Under the pieces are notes generated by a model that saw only the letters and a list, made by a program, of their open reading frames with translations, ran no database searches and was not told the origin of the DNA. A DNA stretch of 64,000 nt, taken from positions 30,358,107 through 30,422,106 of the forward strand of contig JALGQZ010000009.1 in NCBI GenBank assembly GCA_023105745.1. Reading direction: 5' to 3'. Below are positions 1 to 10,328 of this stretch, piece by piece (the first letter of the stretch is position 1; the number at the start of each line of letters is the position of its first letter). Position numbers and translations under genes: made by a program. The DNA comes from Austropuccinia psidii. Lineage: Eukaryota > Basidiomycota > Pucciniomycetes > Pucciniales > Sphaerophragmiaceae.

Positions 1-540
1 ATGTATTTTTATATGTTTATTTTCTTATATTTTTGTCTTTTTCCTTTAGTTTATTTCCTTTTTTTATTTTGATTCATTTTTTTTTCCTTTAGTTTAATTT
101 TATTTTGAGTTTTGATTATTTTGTTTGGTTTTTTTTTCTATAGTGTAATTGTATTTTTTTATTTTGAGTGACTTTTTTTCTCCCAGATGTTTATTTCAAG
201 CTCAAATTTTCTTAATTAAGATTATTCAAACAAAAATTGAATTTAATTTTGAAACAGGTAATTCTTTTTTTTTGTTTTTTTAACAGCCTCAACATCTCAC
301 TTCTTCACCCCTCACTTTCAATTTTAGTTCCAAATTCTTTTGTTTTTTTTAGATTCTTCCAAATTATAATTTTTTTTTGGGTAAGTCTTTTTTTTCCAGC
401 TTTCACTTAAGATTTTTTTAAATAACTCATACTAACATTCTTTCACTTTGTTAATTATTGGTAAATCACTTAATTTTTTATTTTATGACAGATCTCTTCT
501 CTATCTGTTCCTTCACCTCCAACTGCACTCCAGCTTTAGT
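1..540. other. T-rich stretch without a recognisable gene
   Basis: This left edge is strongly T-rich on the plus strand, with long T runs, and holds no open frame of useful length. It lies upstream of the Tet-like gene. It is probably still inside the Harbinger element, whose left terminus is not in the window. I see no promoter I would defend; the sequence around 541-580 becomes less T-rich just before the first open frame. Confidence 0.4.
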
Positions 541-665
541 TAATATAGGGGAGGATCATTTATAAGGGTTTCTTTTGCAATGTCATTCAGTTTCACCCCC
601 CTTCCATCATCCTTGAAATTCAAAAAAATGCTCCTCCTCTCTCTCACTCTTCAAATCCTTTTGAT

Positions 666-770
666 GATGTCATGGTTAGGACTAAACCAGACTCAGCACA
701 TCATCAGAATGATTTGAAAGATGATGAAGCTATTATTTCTCCTCTTGATGTCATGGTTAGGACTAAACCA
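666..770 (+). repeat. In-frame direct repeat, 24-bp core, period 81 bp
   Basis: The 24-bp stretch that starts GATGTCATGGTTAGGACTAA occurs at 666-689 and again at 747-770. The period of 81 bp equals 27 codons, and the open frame at 672-902 reads both copies in register as MVRTKP followed by D or N and a His pair. This is a small protein-level duplication. Confidence 0.75.
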
Positions 771-902
771 AATATAGAACATCATGAGTATAATAATACC
801 AAATCAAATCATAAAAGAAAGCTCACCCGAAGCCAAAGACAACACATCCATGATTCCAAACAAATTATGTCTCACCTTGGCCATTCAAAAAAAAGAATAT
901 AA
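672..902 (+). CDS. Short hypothetical open frame upstream of the Tet-like gene
   Basis: This is a 76-codon frame from ATG to stop that I do not recognise. The product would be hydrophilic and basic, with two 27-residue repeats each containing MVRTKP, followed by a Lys/Arg-rich stretch (KRKLTRSQRQ) that could bind nucleic acid or act as a nuclear signal. It lies about 260 bp upstream of the conserved part of the Tet-like gene on the same strand. The likeliest reading is that it is an N-terminal exon, or the decayed N-terminal part, of that gene. The in-frame repeat argues that the frame was once translated. A chance frame cannot be excluded, because the region between the two is full of stops. 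Confidence 0.35.
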   Translation: MVRTKPDSAHHQNDLKDDEAIISPLDVMVRTKPNIEHHEYNNTKSNHKRKLTRSQRQHIHDSKQIMSHLGHSKKRI

Positions 903-1166
903 AAACTTTTCAACCATTTCGATTGACAAGAAATCTGCCAATGCCTCATGGTTAAAACTTCCATCACTCAATACTCTCCCCCATCCTTATATACTCATTG
1001 ATAAAAAAACAAAGCCCTTTTTTTCCTGTCATCATATATGAAATAACCCCTTTTGATTATTCTTCCAGACACTCTCAAATTCTCCAAAACCTCATCATGA
1101 CATTAATTTACTTATCTTAAAAATTGACAAGAAATTAAAACCAATAAGCAACTCCAAGGTGGCATT

Positions 1167-1913
1167 ATGAAAGGTATTGGGTTTTGTTCTGTTTCAGATT
1201 CTGGCAAATCTGCAGGTGTGTGATATTTTTTTCTTATTATTTTAATAACTACTAACTAATTACAAAATTATTAGGTGTTTACTCCAGAAACCCAGGTTTA
1301 ACTCCTCATCAGATTGAAATGGATAATAATCAATGGACCAAACTTCAGCAATTTGACAAATTTGTTTACTCAAGAATCTCCCATTTTTCAAAATTAGCAG
1401 CTAATGAAAATCAGTCATTAATAAGAGAAGTCAACTTGAATGGACTTCTGCCAATCTCAAGGAAGAATTCAACTCATTTACCAATGTCATTGTCACTCAA
1501 GATGGATTTTTCAATAAGCCGCACCAAGATTTAAATGATCTCAATGCCTGGACTTATGGTATATTTTCTTTTGTATCAAAAAGGATTTCCATCCCCTTCC
1601 AACCATCTTCAGCCCCTCTGGACATGGCTTGCACTTCCCTGAATTGAAAATGGAGATCAATTTTTCAAAGAAACCTGGCATCATGGAAATTCTTTGGAAG
1701 ACATCAAAAATGGTTCATCATACAACAAAACCTCCTCCAGAAATTATCAATCATGACAAAATAACTCATTTTGGATGTTCTTTTCAAATCAACCATAAAT
1801 TATTTAATGTAGGTGACAAATTCTTGAAAATCACACCCACCAAAATTAATTCAAAAGTCAACGGGTACTCTGAAAGAAATATGCAGGATCAAGAAAGAAC
1901 TAAAAAATATTAA
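1167..1913 (+). pseudogene. Tet/JBP-like 2OG-Fe(II) dioxygenase, broken copy
   Basis: TET/JBP enzymes oxidise 5-methyl groups of DNA bases using Fe(II) and 2-oxoglutarate, and basidiomycetes carry expanded families of them. The conserved block starts MKGIGF at 1167. A clean intron at 1216-1274 (GTGTGTG, a CTAAC branch site, TTATTAG) joins SAG to VYSRNPGLT. The metal-binding HxD is visible as His-Gln-Asp at 1522-1530 within PHQDLNDLNAWTYGIFSF, and the distal His is at 1767-1769 in THFGCSFQI. Frameshifts near 1440, where several family residues are also missing, and near 1580 split the frame, so this copy is dead although its active-site residues remain. It converges on the Harbinger transposase at 2001-3279. 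The family call is from memory of rust proteins with this pattern; the oxygenase class is well supported, the exact substrate is not. Confidence 0.75.
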
Positions 1914-2000
1914 TTGTAAGTAGTTTTATTTTACCAATAACATCTCCACTCCATTTTATGCCATTAAATTAAGTACATAAATCAATGGTCCTGATGAAAT

Positions 2001-3279
2001 TTACAATTGACTATTTTTCCATGCCAAAGTAATTGGTTTAATTTTTTCATGCATATCTACCACATCTTCCCCAATGTTGTTGTTGGCCAGATTTTCTGCA
2101 TGTGGTGGATCATCAACTTCATATAAATCAAACCATTCATCACCAATTTGTGCTAACATATTATGTAAAATCATGCAAGAAACAACCCAAATAACAAAAT
2201 ATTCAATTTCATGATTGTCCCTCATTTGATTTTGCATTTCCCTTAGAGAAAACCACCACCCCTTCAAAATTCCAATTGCATTCTTGATTCTGACCCTTGA
2301 TTTTTCTAGACAGTAATTGAAAAAATGGTTGTCTTCATTTTGTGCTACAACTCCCTTATATGCTGGAACAACCCAAGGAGGGCTTGCATATGCTAAATCA
2401 GAAAGTAAGTACTGATCCTTTTCATAAAACCCCTGAGGTGTTTGTGCTATTTTCATATGTTGATAGACATTCAAATCATGAAGTGACCCAGTACAACCAA
2501 CATGTAGCGCAGTGAACTGTTTGTTGATGTTGCAAACCAGTTGTATTGACATAGAATACCTTATTTGTAAAAAATCAGTAAAATTCAAATAAAGAAGAAA
2601 GATTCAACAGCTTACCTTTTTTTGCAATCAAAATAGGCTTCACCATCATTGGGAGGACGTTGTGATAATGGTATGAGACTCCCATCAATAAACCCAATGC
2701 ACCCAGGGAAGCCTTCTGCTTGCATTACTTGAGACATCTCTATTTGCTTTTCTATTGTTGGCCACACAATCACTTTGTGCTTCAGCTTCATTAATATCTG
2801 GATGACTCTTTGAGTGTACAGCACAATAGCCCCATGGCTAATTACAAATAATATTCCAATCTTTCCCAAATCGGCCCCATTGCCATTTGATCCTAGCCTT
2901 GATAATTCCACAGCCAATTGCATAGCAGGATTGCGTTGTTTGTTTTGTGATGAGTTTTGAAACATTTTATCAGCTTAAATTTTGCGACCAATCTTTTAAA
3001 TGATTCATGTGTGGTCCTACATAGCTGTTGAGACTTTTCAGATGATAATGTTTGTAAATCATTCATTGTATACATGTAATGTGATGGATATCTTCTACAA
3101 GGATTGATGTATCGTTGTGATGTTATCATATCTAATAAGATTATATCTTCCTGGATATCAGAATCACTATCAGAGCTGAGAGCATCAATGAACTGAAGTG
3201 AGTTTAAGGTCTGAAGTAAAGGTAGCCTTTGTGATGCCTTTGGCCTGGTAAATGAAGAAAAGATGTATAGAAAATGCAA
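2001..3279 (-). pseudogene. PIF/Harbinger transposase (HARBI1-like DDE nuclease), broken
   Basis: Harbinger nucleases cut and join transposon ends through a DDE triad. The N-terminal part is 3279-2970. The frame then shifts by one near 2970 into a second block (from MFQNSS at 2965) with GFIDGS, first Asp at 2684-2686. A 56-bp intron at 2615-2560 (GTAAGC to AAATAAG) joins DCKKR to YSMSIQLVCN exactly as the family reads. The second Asp is in LLSDLAY at 2397-2399. Where the family has the catalytic Glu in a VRIE-type motif, this copy reads VRIKNAIGILK; the AAG at 2283-2285 is one transition from GAG. So both a frameshift and a lost catalytic residue inactivate it. A candidate acceptor TTTACCAG near 3246 suggests an earlier exon further upstream that I could not place. 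No Myb-like partner gene of the kind usual in Harbinger elements was recognised. Confidence 0.85.
2560..2615 (-). other. Intron in the Harbinger transposase
   Basis: The 56-bp intron has donor AAAAG|GTAAGC and acceptor TTTACAAATAAG|GTATTC. Removing it restores the reading frame across the conserved YFDCKKRYSMSIQ segment, the best available proof that it is real. Confidence 0.8.
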
Positions 3280-3440
3280 TTTTAAATCAAATGACTTAAT
3301 AAATGACCAGTATATTCAGATTTTATGCAAGAGAAGGAAAGGTTCATGCAATTTAACATGCGCTTACTGAGTTATGTGTTTTAAACATGTGCCTTTATGG
3401 GAAGCTAAATGCAGGATTTTAGTATTTAAACATGGGATTT

Positions 3441-3551
3441 GGTACCAAAAACCTGGGTTTTTGTACCTTGAAATACCACACCTCTTGAGGTGTGGGATTT
3501 CTGAAATCCCAAAAAATTAATGTGGGATTTGGTAACTTTGACACCCCCTAA
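3441..3551. repeat. Right terminus of the Harbinger element with three consecutive hairpins
   Basis: Three inverted repeats follow one another: GGTACCAAAAACC / GGGTTTTTGTACC (3441-3453 / 3455-3467, one mismatch), CCACACCTC / GAGGTGTGG (3476-3484 / 3487-3495) and GGGATTTC / GAAATCCC (3494-3501 / 3503-3510). They are followed by the terminal GACACCCCC ending at 3548 and TAA at 3549-3551 as a possible target duplication. Only one end is in the window, so the inverted repeat itself cannot be checked. Confidence 0.6.
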
Positions 3552-6392
3552 TATTGACTTTTTATTTCTTGAAAAGATTAATCTAGACCTTTTTAACAAA
3601 AATTGGGTATTTCCAACATGTAAGAATTCTTACTGTGAAATAGAATAAATTAAGGTTAAGAAACTCCCCTAATTTTAATATAAACTTCCGTTAAAAGCCT
3701 CCTCTTAAACATGAGCCTGACAATTTCTCCTTGGAAAAACTTTAAAATCATTATAATATAATCAAAAATGATATTAAAGATTTATTAGGAAAATAAAATA
3801 TTTAAAATTATTATTTAAAAAGTCTCTGAGTCATTTATAAATGAAAAAAAACTGAATCCCCATTTGAGAGTACTTGGAGACCTCAAAACATGCAAATGGA
3901 ACTTTCTTGAAGCCCTCAAGCTAAGCGGCAATCTCAGACTTGTGTTTTGCTCAGAAGAAATTCTTCAATCTATTTCAATTTTTTTGAAATAAAAAGAAAG
4001 CAAATATTCAATGGGAAAAAATATCTTTACTTGATAATCAAAACATTCAAAATGTAAAGGATTTAAATCATTAAGATATTTCTAATTTTGAGTTTTTTTT
4101 ACCCATTTTTTTTGAAGTTCTTGCAAAAATTAGTTTAAATTTAAGATTTTCTTATCAAAAACAAATTTTATTTAAAATTGAAACCTCTATGCATTAATTT
4201 ATATATATATATAATTATCTAAAAAGGAATTTAAACATGGAATTATTTGGAAGAATAATTCCATCAATTTGTGTTTCAAGTCATATCTTGGGGGGAAAAA
4301 TGATTGATATCTTCTATGAATTTCTCTTTGGTGAATAAATCTTAAAGATAGTAAAAATTATTTGAAATTTGTTTTTAATTATTTTCATATTCCATATTTT
4401 AAGCACAAACACTCTGAAAAAGTTTGTATTTATTAACTAGAAGCTGAAAAAAACAAAGAAAGATTTTTTGCAATTCTAAGGAATCATGGAGTTCAATTAC
4501 ATTAAGAATATTATAAGGAAGTTTAATATTTTTTTCTGATTTTTTCACTTACCACCCTTTATTATAAGCTATTATTCTCCAATAATATTAATAAAGCTCC
4601 TTGTCTATTGGAAATAATATGCAACAATGAAGAGTTCTTCTAGATACTTCTTATACTCCTAAGCTGGTTTTAAAATCATATTTTTGTTGTAAAATGATTT
4701 TAATTGAAGAAATTAATTTAATTACTATATTAAAATAAAGTGAATTTAAACAAGATTACATTCACAATATTCAGGAGCCATGGAAGCCTAATAAAATAAT
4801 AATAGATTGGTCAAGCCTTTCAAAATATCAAAGTATGTAGGCATCAGCAATAAAAAATGGTGACCAAAAATTTAATTATAAAATTAAATGTATTTTTACA
4901 CAGTAAAACAAATGAATAAGGATTGTCATCCCATGACTCTAGACAGAGAACCATCATGACATCCACATACCATAAATGATGGTATTGACCCTGAATCCTA
5001 AAGAATTAATTACTGAAAAAATGAATATTATAAAGAAATAGTATTCAAGAAGGAAGTATCCCATCTTATAATTTACCATTCTAATCCAAATTAAATCATA
5101 ATTTTCCAAGGGTTAAATTTCTTGAGCTTTCTAATAAGTAACTACTTAGAACCAAAAATTTATTTTAAAATCTTGTCTAGATTTTTGAATTTTAATTCAA
5201 GTCCCATTGAATTAGTATTATTATTTCCACTCTAATTCATACCTTTTTGATGGAAGTTCCTTTAGATCAAAAGATTTCTACTTCTAACCTTTAAGTTGGT
5301 GGAACAACTTCAAATATAAATGAAGCTTCTTATAGATCCCCTCAAGAACCACCTATTTCCAATATGTCAGTAAGCCTTTTTAGTAGTAACCATTTGCAAA
5401 AAATCTATCCAGAAGCTCACCCAATATATATTGGTTGAATTTTTAAAGCTAAAGAAACACAATATTAACCAAATTGAAAGCCCTTTTAGCTTTTACATAA
5501 TTTATACAAGGCATAAACTTAGGATAAACAGATTGAAATTCTCTTAAATAACTCAATCTAGCAGAGGTTCTTCTAAGTGTAGAAGACCTGGGATCCAGTT
5601 GTAGAGGGCTCAGAAGAAGCAATGAGAGAACTTAAATAATTCAAGGAAAGAAATAGTATTTCTTATATAAGAAAGAATAATATCAAGCTTAAATAAAATG
5701 AATATACCAAGAATAATAAAGGTGAATCCAGCCACAAACAGTTTTGAATCCACTGTTTCAATATGTTAAGAAAGATTAGAAGAAATAATAAGTATATGGC
5801 CACCAAAAATCAAATAATCCAAGTAAGAATAAAATAAAATAAATAATAAAATCCAATATACCAATAAAATTGATCAAAAGTCCCTAAGGGGAGGAAAAGG
5901 GGATGGTATATCTGAGAATTCACCAGCCACAATTTCAAGGAGTGAGTTCCCAGAAGGTTGAATAATTTGAAATTGGATTTTCCTGGAGGTTCCTGTATGG
6001 ACAAAGAGACCTTCTAAGGGAGTTGTCTGGAAGCTAGGTGATCTCACAGTTCCAGATTGGTGAATACAGGGCATATTAATAAAGGCAGGATGTATTGGAA
6101 AATACACACTTTATTGAATGTTTCAAGTCAATTATTCTGAATCTGGATGCTCATACCCAAATAAGTAATGATTCTATGGGGACTTTGTGTGGGGTTATGT
6201 TTGAATTCCCTTTACACCTAGTAGTGGCTTTTACAGTATATATAATTTGATTTTATATCAGAAACCCTATCTCTTTCCTTGAACTACTTGAGTGTTCTCA
6301 TCCATTTTTCTGAGAAGTCTACAAGTGAGTGCCAGTTCCTCTTCACTTATAAGAGCACTAACTATAAAAAAAAAGCTATCCCCACCAGAGGG

Positions 6393-6426
6393 GGAAGCAG
6401 GTCTAACCCAGGTCCGACCTGCTTCC
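6393..6426. repeat. GC-richer inverted repeat (GGAAGCAGGTC / GACCTGCTTCC)
   Basis: There are perfect 11-bp arms at 6393-6403 and 6416-6426 around a 12-bp spacer that itself contains CCCAGGT, with ACCTGGGT following at 6428. It stands out in an AT-rich desert and resembles the palindrome at 24369-24390 in style. Confidence 0.6.
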
Positions 6427-7499
6427 AACCTGGGTCCTAACCTTGGTTCTAACTATGAAATATTTTTGCAGATGCTTCAAGCCACAAATTTGGACATTCA
6501 GAATTTTATTCAATTGAAATGTAATATTTTTGAATTTCCATGATCTTTGTTTTTCTCTTTGTATGCAAAATAGCCACTACTCATTAGTTCAAGAGGGTCT
6601 TGAAAAAAAAACATTTATGATAGGGAGAGAAACTTCTTTCATAAATATATGTGGAGAATATCAATATGAGACCCATTTCCCTTTCCAATTGGATGAATCA
6701 ACTCAATTTAAATGTACCTACCATTACAAAAAATAGTGCTTAACTTTTTTTGATTGCAAAACTTCAAGATATAAGAAGGATCTTTTTAGAAATGAAACAT
6801 TTACCAGCCAAATATTCTACTATATTATTTTTTCCCTCCTTTTGCATACTTTCAATACCTTTGAAAAGTTATAACCTAGGAATTGAATATTTAATTGCAA
6901 AATACATTCCATTTTTTGTACTACTCATACATATCCCATATTGATTTTGCAAATACTATTTTCCCAAATACTTTAAGTTTAACTTCTAGCCGTAAGTTTT
7001 TCTTAATAAAAAGTATTATTCTTGATCTTTAATATTTGTACTCTTATCTTGATTAGCAAGAATATCAAATTAAGACTATTAATAAATCTGCCTAAGCATT
7101 TTTCAATTTATTAAAACATTTTAATTATCAAAGGTCTTTTCCAACCTCAATAAATTTGTGTGTTGAGGTAATCATTGTTGAAAGAAAGCAAAAAGTTTCT
7201 TGCCAAAATTTACTTTATTTTTTTTCAAATTCTTAACTTTCCTTATAGATACATCATCATTTGTTCAAATCAATCCATTTTCACAAAATTTTCCTATAAC
7301 CAAGTTTGCAAAGAATGCCAGCATTAACCTTTTGTAATTCACATCTTGGGCTCTACCTTCCTCAGCTTTAATGTCAATTGATTATTTCCATAAATGCTAA
7401 TTTCTCCTTTTCAATTTTTCTGAGTAGTTAAGATCTTATTGATTATGAAATTTTCTCTGAAAAAAGTTCAAATAATCATCATGAGGAATTTTGATCAAA

Positions 7500-8430
7500 A
7501 GGTAAAATGGCCTTTTTTCAAATTTCAAATTTGTCTTTAGATTTGAATTTTTTTGTAACATAGTTTCTTTTCATTAGGTTTTGGGTTTTTAATACATATT
7601 TATTATGTTTTTTTTTCAATTATTCAAAAGATTTCAATTTTTTTTATTTTCCTAAATTTTGTTCAAATTTTTCGCACTCTTTTTTTCATTTGATATTTTG
7701 GTGTTTTGTGTATTCTATTACTTCTGTTGAATATCATAAGAAAAAACAGACTTTCAATTTTTTTTAATTTCATTTATTTATTTATTTATTTTTAAGATTT
7801 TTGTTTGTTTTCCTTTTTCAATTGTTGTATTGTTAATTTTGTTTTTTTGTTTTTTCTTCAAGTTTCGGAATGATTCAATTTTAATTTCTAATAATATTCA
7901 TTTTAATAAATTTTATTGAATAATTTTTTTGATTTTATTGTCCTATTTTTTTTTGAATTTTTGGAAATTTTATGTTTTTTTACTTTATTTTTTTTAATTT
8001 GATGTTTTTTTAGGGGTGCAACAATACCAGATCAGTGTGAAAGAAAAATTGCTTTGGAGTGTTTACACCCCATAAGAAAAATAATAAAATTAAAAATTGA
8101 AAACAATTCATCAACTTTAAATCCAAATTTCTCAAAAAATTGGAAAAAAACTGAAAGAAAGAATCCAAAAGAAATGAAAATAAAAAATAAAAAATAAAAA
8201 AATTGAAATGGCAAAATTAGAAAAAAAATAAAATAAAATGGAAAAAACTTATGAAATATTACACAAAATGAACAAAAATCTAAAAATATGAAATTAAAAT
8301 TATAAAAACAAAAAAATAAAATGCAGCATTGAAAAAAGCAATAAATTCAAAAACACAAAAAAAGGCAATATGAGAGTTATAATTCCAGAAAATAAAGGAA
8401 AATAGAAAAAAAAAACAAAATTTGGAAATA
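7500..8430. repeat. T-rich block followed by A-rich block, possible old foldback
   Basis: The plus strand is T-rich with long T runs to about 8010 and A-rich with long A runs from about 8050 to 8430. Such a switch can mark two inverted copies or a change of replication or transcription strand. I see no long exact inverted repeat, so this is a compositional note only. Confidence 0.3.
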
Positions 8431-9600
8431 TAAATATGATCACAATCCTATGGATGAAATAGAGAAATATGGTCACAGAAAGTTAGAATAAAAGACAGTG
8501 AGAAATTTTTAAGTAAGCTAAAATAAATTCAAATCTGGGTAAAAAGTGGGTAGAAGAATAAGAAACAAAGTTCATTTAGAAATTGGTACATATCTTAAAA
8601 GCCATGGATTTTGATATGATGGATACCTGTGGATCAAAATACATTTCATTTGACATTGACTTCAAATTTTATTGTCATATTCCAATAGAATCAAGACACA
8701 TTGAAGAAAGCACAAAGGTCAAATATATTACTATTTTCAAAATGATTGGCAAATTTATAGACAATCTTTATTGCAAATATTTCAATAAATTGCATTTTTC
8801 ACTGATTTTAATGAACAAACTCAAACATACTCCTATTTTTTCTTCAATTCAAGAACATGTAATAGTAGTAAATTATTAAATAATCCCTAATCCAACTTAG
8901 GTCCAACTTGACTATGACCTGGCCAGTGAATGTGGGTTGGAAAAAGTATCAAGTCAAATCTTAATGAGGGTGAATATAAGTAACATCAAAAGCTCCAAAG
9001 AAAAAAGAAACTATCACAAAAAGCCTTTTAGGAGCCAATTTCTAATCCTATCACTTCCAGACAGATAATTATTGTTGAAAGCTAAGAGAGCCTTTGAAAA
9101 TGTACCAATTTCTTTAGAAATTTTAAAGAAATTTTAAAATTATACTCTTCTTTTCTCTGATTCAGATATCTGAAGAATTTATGCCAAATATTTTCTTTGA
9201 TATAAACAGTTTTTGTCACTTAGACAAAGTCTTACATGGAGAAATTTATGAAAATATTAACCTCTCAAAATTTGACAAATCTTCCACTTCAAAGATGCCT
9301 TTGATAAATGTTATTTGCAATTTTGAATATAGATAGTAGAGCTCTTATAATTGAATAATTATTCCCACTGGGATTAATAAACAAAAATTTGTTTTTTCAT
9401 TGACTTCAATTGTGTTGAGTATTTTGTCTCTCAATCAAGAAAGAAAAAAGTGGCCATTGAGTATTACTGTCAAATTTTTTTCTGTTTTTTTCCAATTTGG
9501 TAACAAAATCTTCAAAAATCAAAGCTCCTTTTAAGAAAAAATTAACATTTCTTTTTTTATGGGAACAGAATTTAGTATGAAATAGTTTTATCAAATGAAG

Positions 9601-9605
9601 ATCCA
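9601..9605. repeat. Target-site duplication of element A, left copy (ATCCA)
   Basis: ATCCA stands directly before the LTR end TGTAAGG and recurs at 22103-22107 directly after the far LTR end TTCACA. Five base pairs is the usual length for Ty3/Gypsy integrases. Confidence 0.9.
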
Positions 9606-9624
9606 TGTAAGGTTTGACTATGAA

Positions 9625-9659
9625 ACAATAAGTAAAATTACTAATATTTTACTTATTGT
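9625..9659. repeat. 14-bp perfect inverted repeat near the 3' end of the LTR
   Basis: The arms ACAATAAGTAAAAT (9625-9638) and ATTTTACTTATTGT (9646-9659) flank a 7-bp spacer. The same structure is in the far LTR near 20144-20178, and slightly eroded in the solo LTR and both LTRs of element B. It could form a hairpin in the 3' end of the RNA or serve as a protein-binding site. Confidence 0.7.
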
Positions 9660-10320
9660 ACTATGAATGTCCTTATAAATGAAATAAATAAGATGAAAAT
9701 AATTATAATAATAAAGAATTATTATAATTATGGGGTAAGAATAATTATATTATTAGTAAAATATGATAATATAATTTATATTATAAAATATAATATAATA
9801 AAATAAATATATTAATATATTCAAAGGCACTTTATTATTGTTACAAACAAATAATAAAGGCGTAGAAAATTGTTTTTTATTAATAAAAAACAATTAATAA
9901 CAATAATATTACCAATATTAAAGTTATAAATCAATATAAATACTATTTATATTAATTAAAGAATTATTAAAAGAATAATAGAGAGAAAATAACCTACTTT
10001 TAACACTTAATATAATAATTTTGAGATATTTTACACCAAATAATATAAATACAACTTATCCAAATTGTATTTACAATAAAAAATAGAGAAAATTACAAAT
10101 ATTCTTGATTTTTACGTGGAAATGAGATTTTAGAAAGATTTTTAACAAAAACAATTGAATAAATGATTCAATCACGTCAAAATTGATGATTATGATAAGA
10201 TGATCTTTGGTCTTTGATAATATAAAAGTTTTATATATAAAGAATAAAGAAATTACCTTTTTATTATATTGATTTAATGTTTTTGATGCGTCTGAGGGGA
10301 AAACAGAGTAAAAAGAGCTC

Positions 10321-10328
10321 TATTTATA
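10321..10328 (-). promoter_or_regulatory. TATA box of the 3' LTR of element A
   Basis: On the minus strand this reads TATAAATAGAGCTC, the same context as in every LTR of the family here (16867-16875, 20868-20875, 27042-27050, 37426-37434). Conservation across the copies supports it as the core promoter. Confidence 0.7.

Larger units (their letters stand above)
1..3548. mobile_element. PIF/Harbinger DNA transposon, right-hand part (left end outside the window)
   Basis: The transposase remnant at 2001-3279 is of the Harbinger (HARBI1-like DDE) type. To its right the sequence runs through three hairpins and ends in GTAACTTTGACACCCCC at 3548, followed by TAA. Read inward from the end this is GGGGGTGTCAAAG, the kind of G-rich terminus known for PIF/Harbinger elements, and TAA fits their usual 3-bp target duplication. 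No matching inverted end is present in 1-2000, so the left terminus must lie outside the window or be lost. The Tet-like gene at 1167-1913 is tail to tail with the transposase, with fewer than 90 bp between them, which suggests both belong to one element. That membership is inference; the transposase and the right end are better supported. Confidence 0.55.
3552..9600. other. Gene-free AT-rich stretch
   Basis: About 6 kb without a frame I can defend. The open frames here (for example 98 codons at 8583-8879 and 83 codons at 6292-6543) show no recognisable domain and are of a size expected by chance. Visible items are a TATA-like TATATAA around 6237-6243, a GC-richer inverted repeat at 6393-6426, and a change from a T-rich to an A-rich plus strand between 7500 and 8430. 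It is probably old, unrecognisable transposon sequence. Confidence 0.5.

Noticed and set aside
8583..8879. 98-codon plus-strand open frame
   Set aside because: No recognisable motif and no neighbour relation; length is within chance for a long AT-rich region scanned in six frames.
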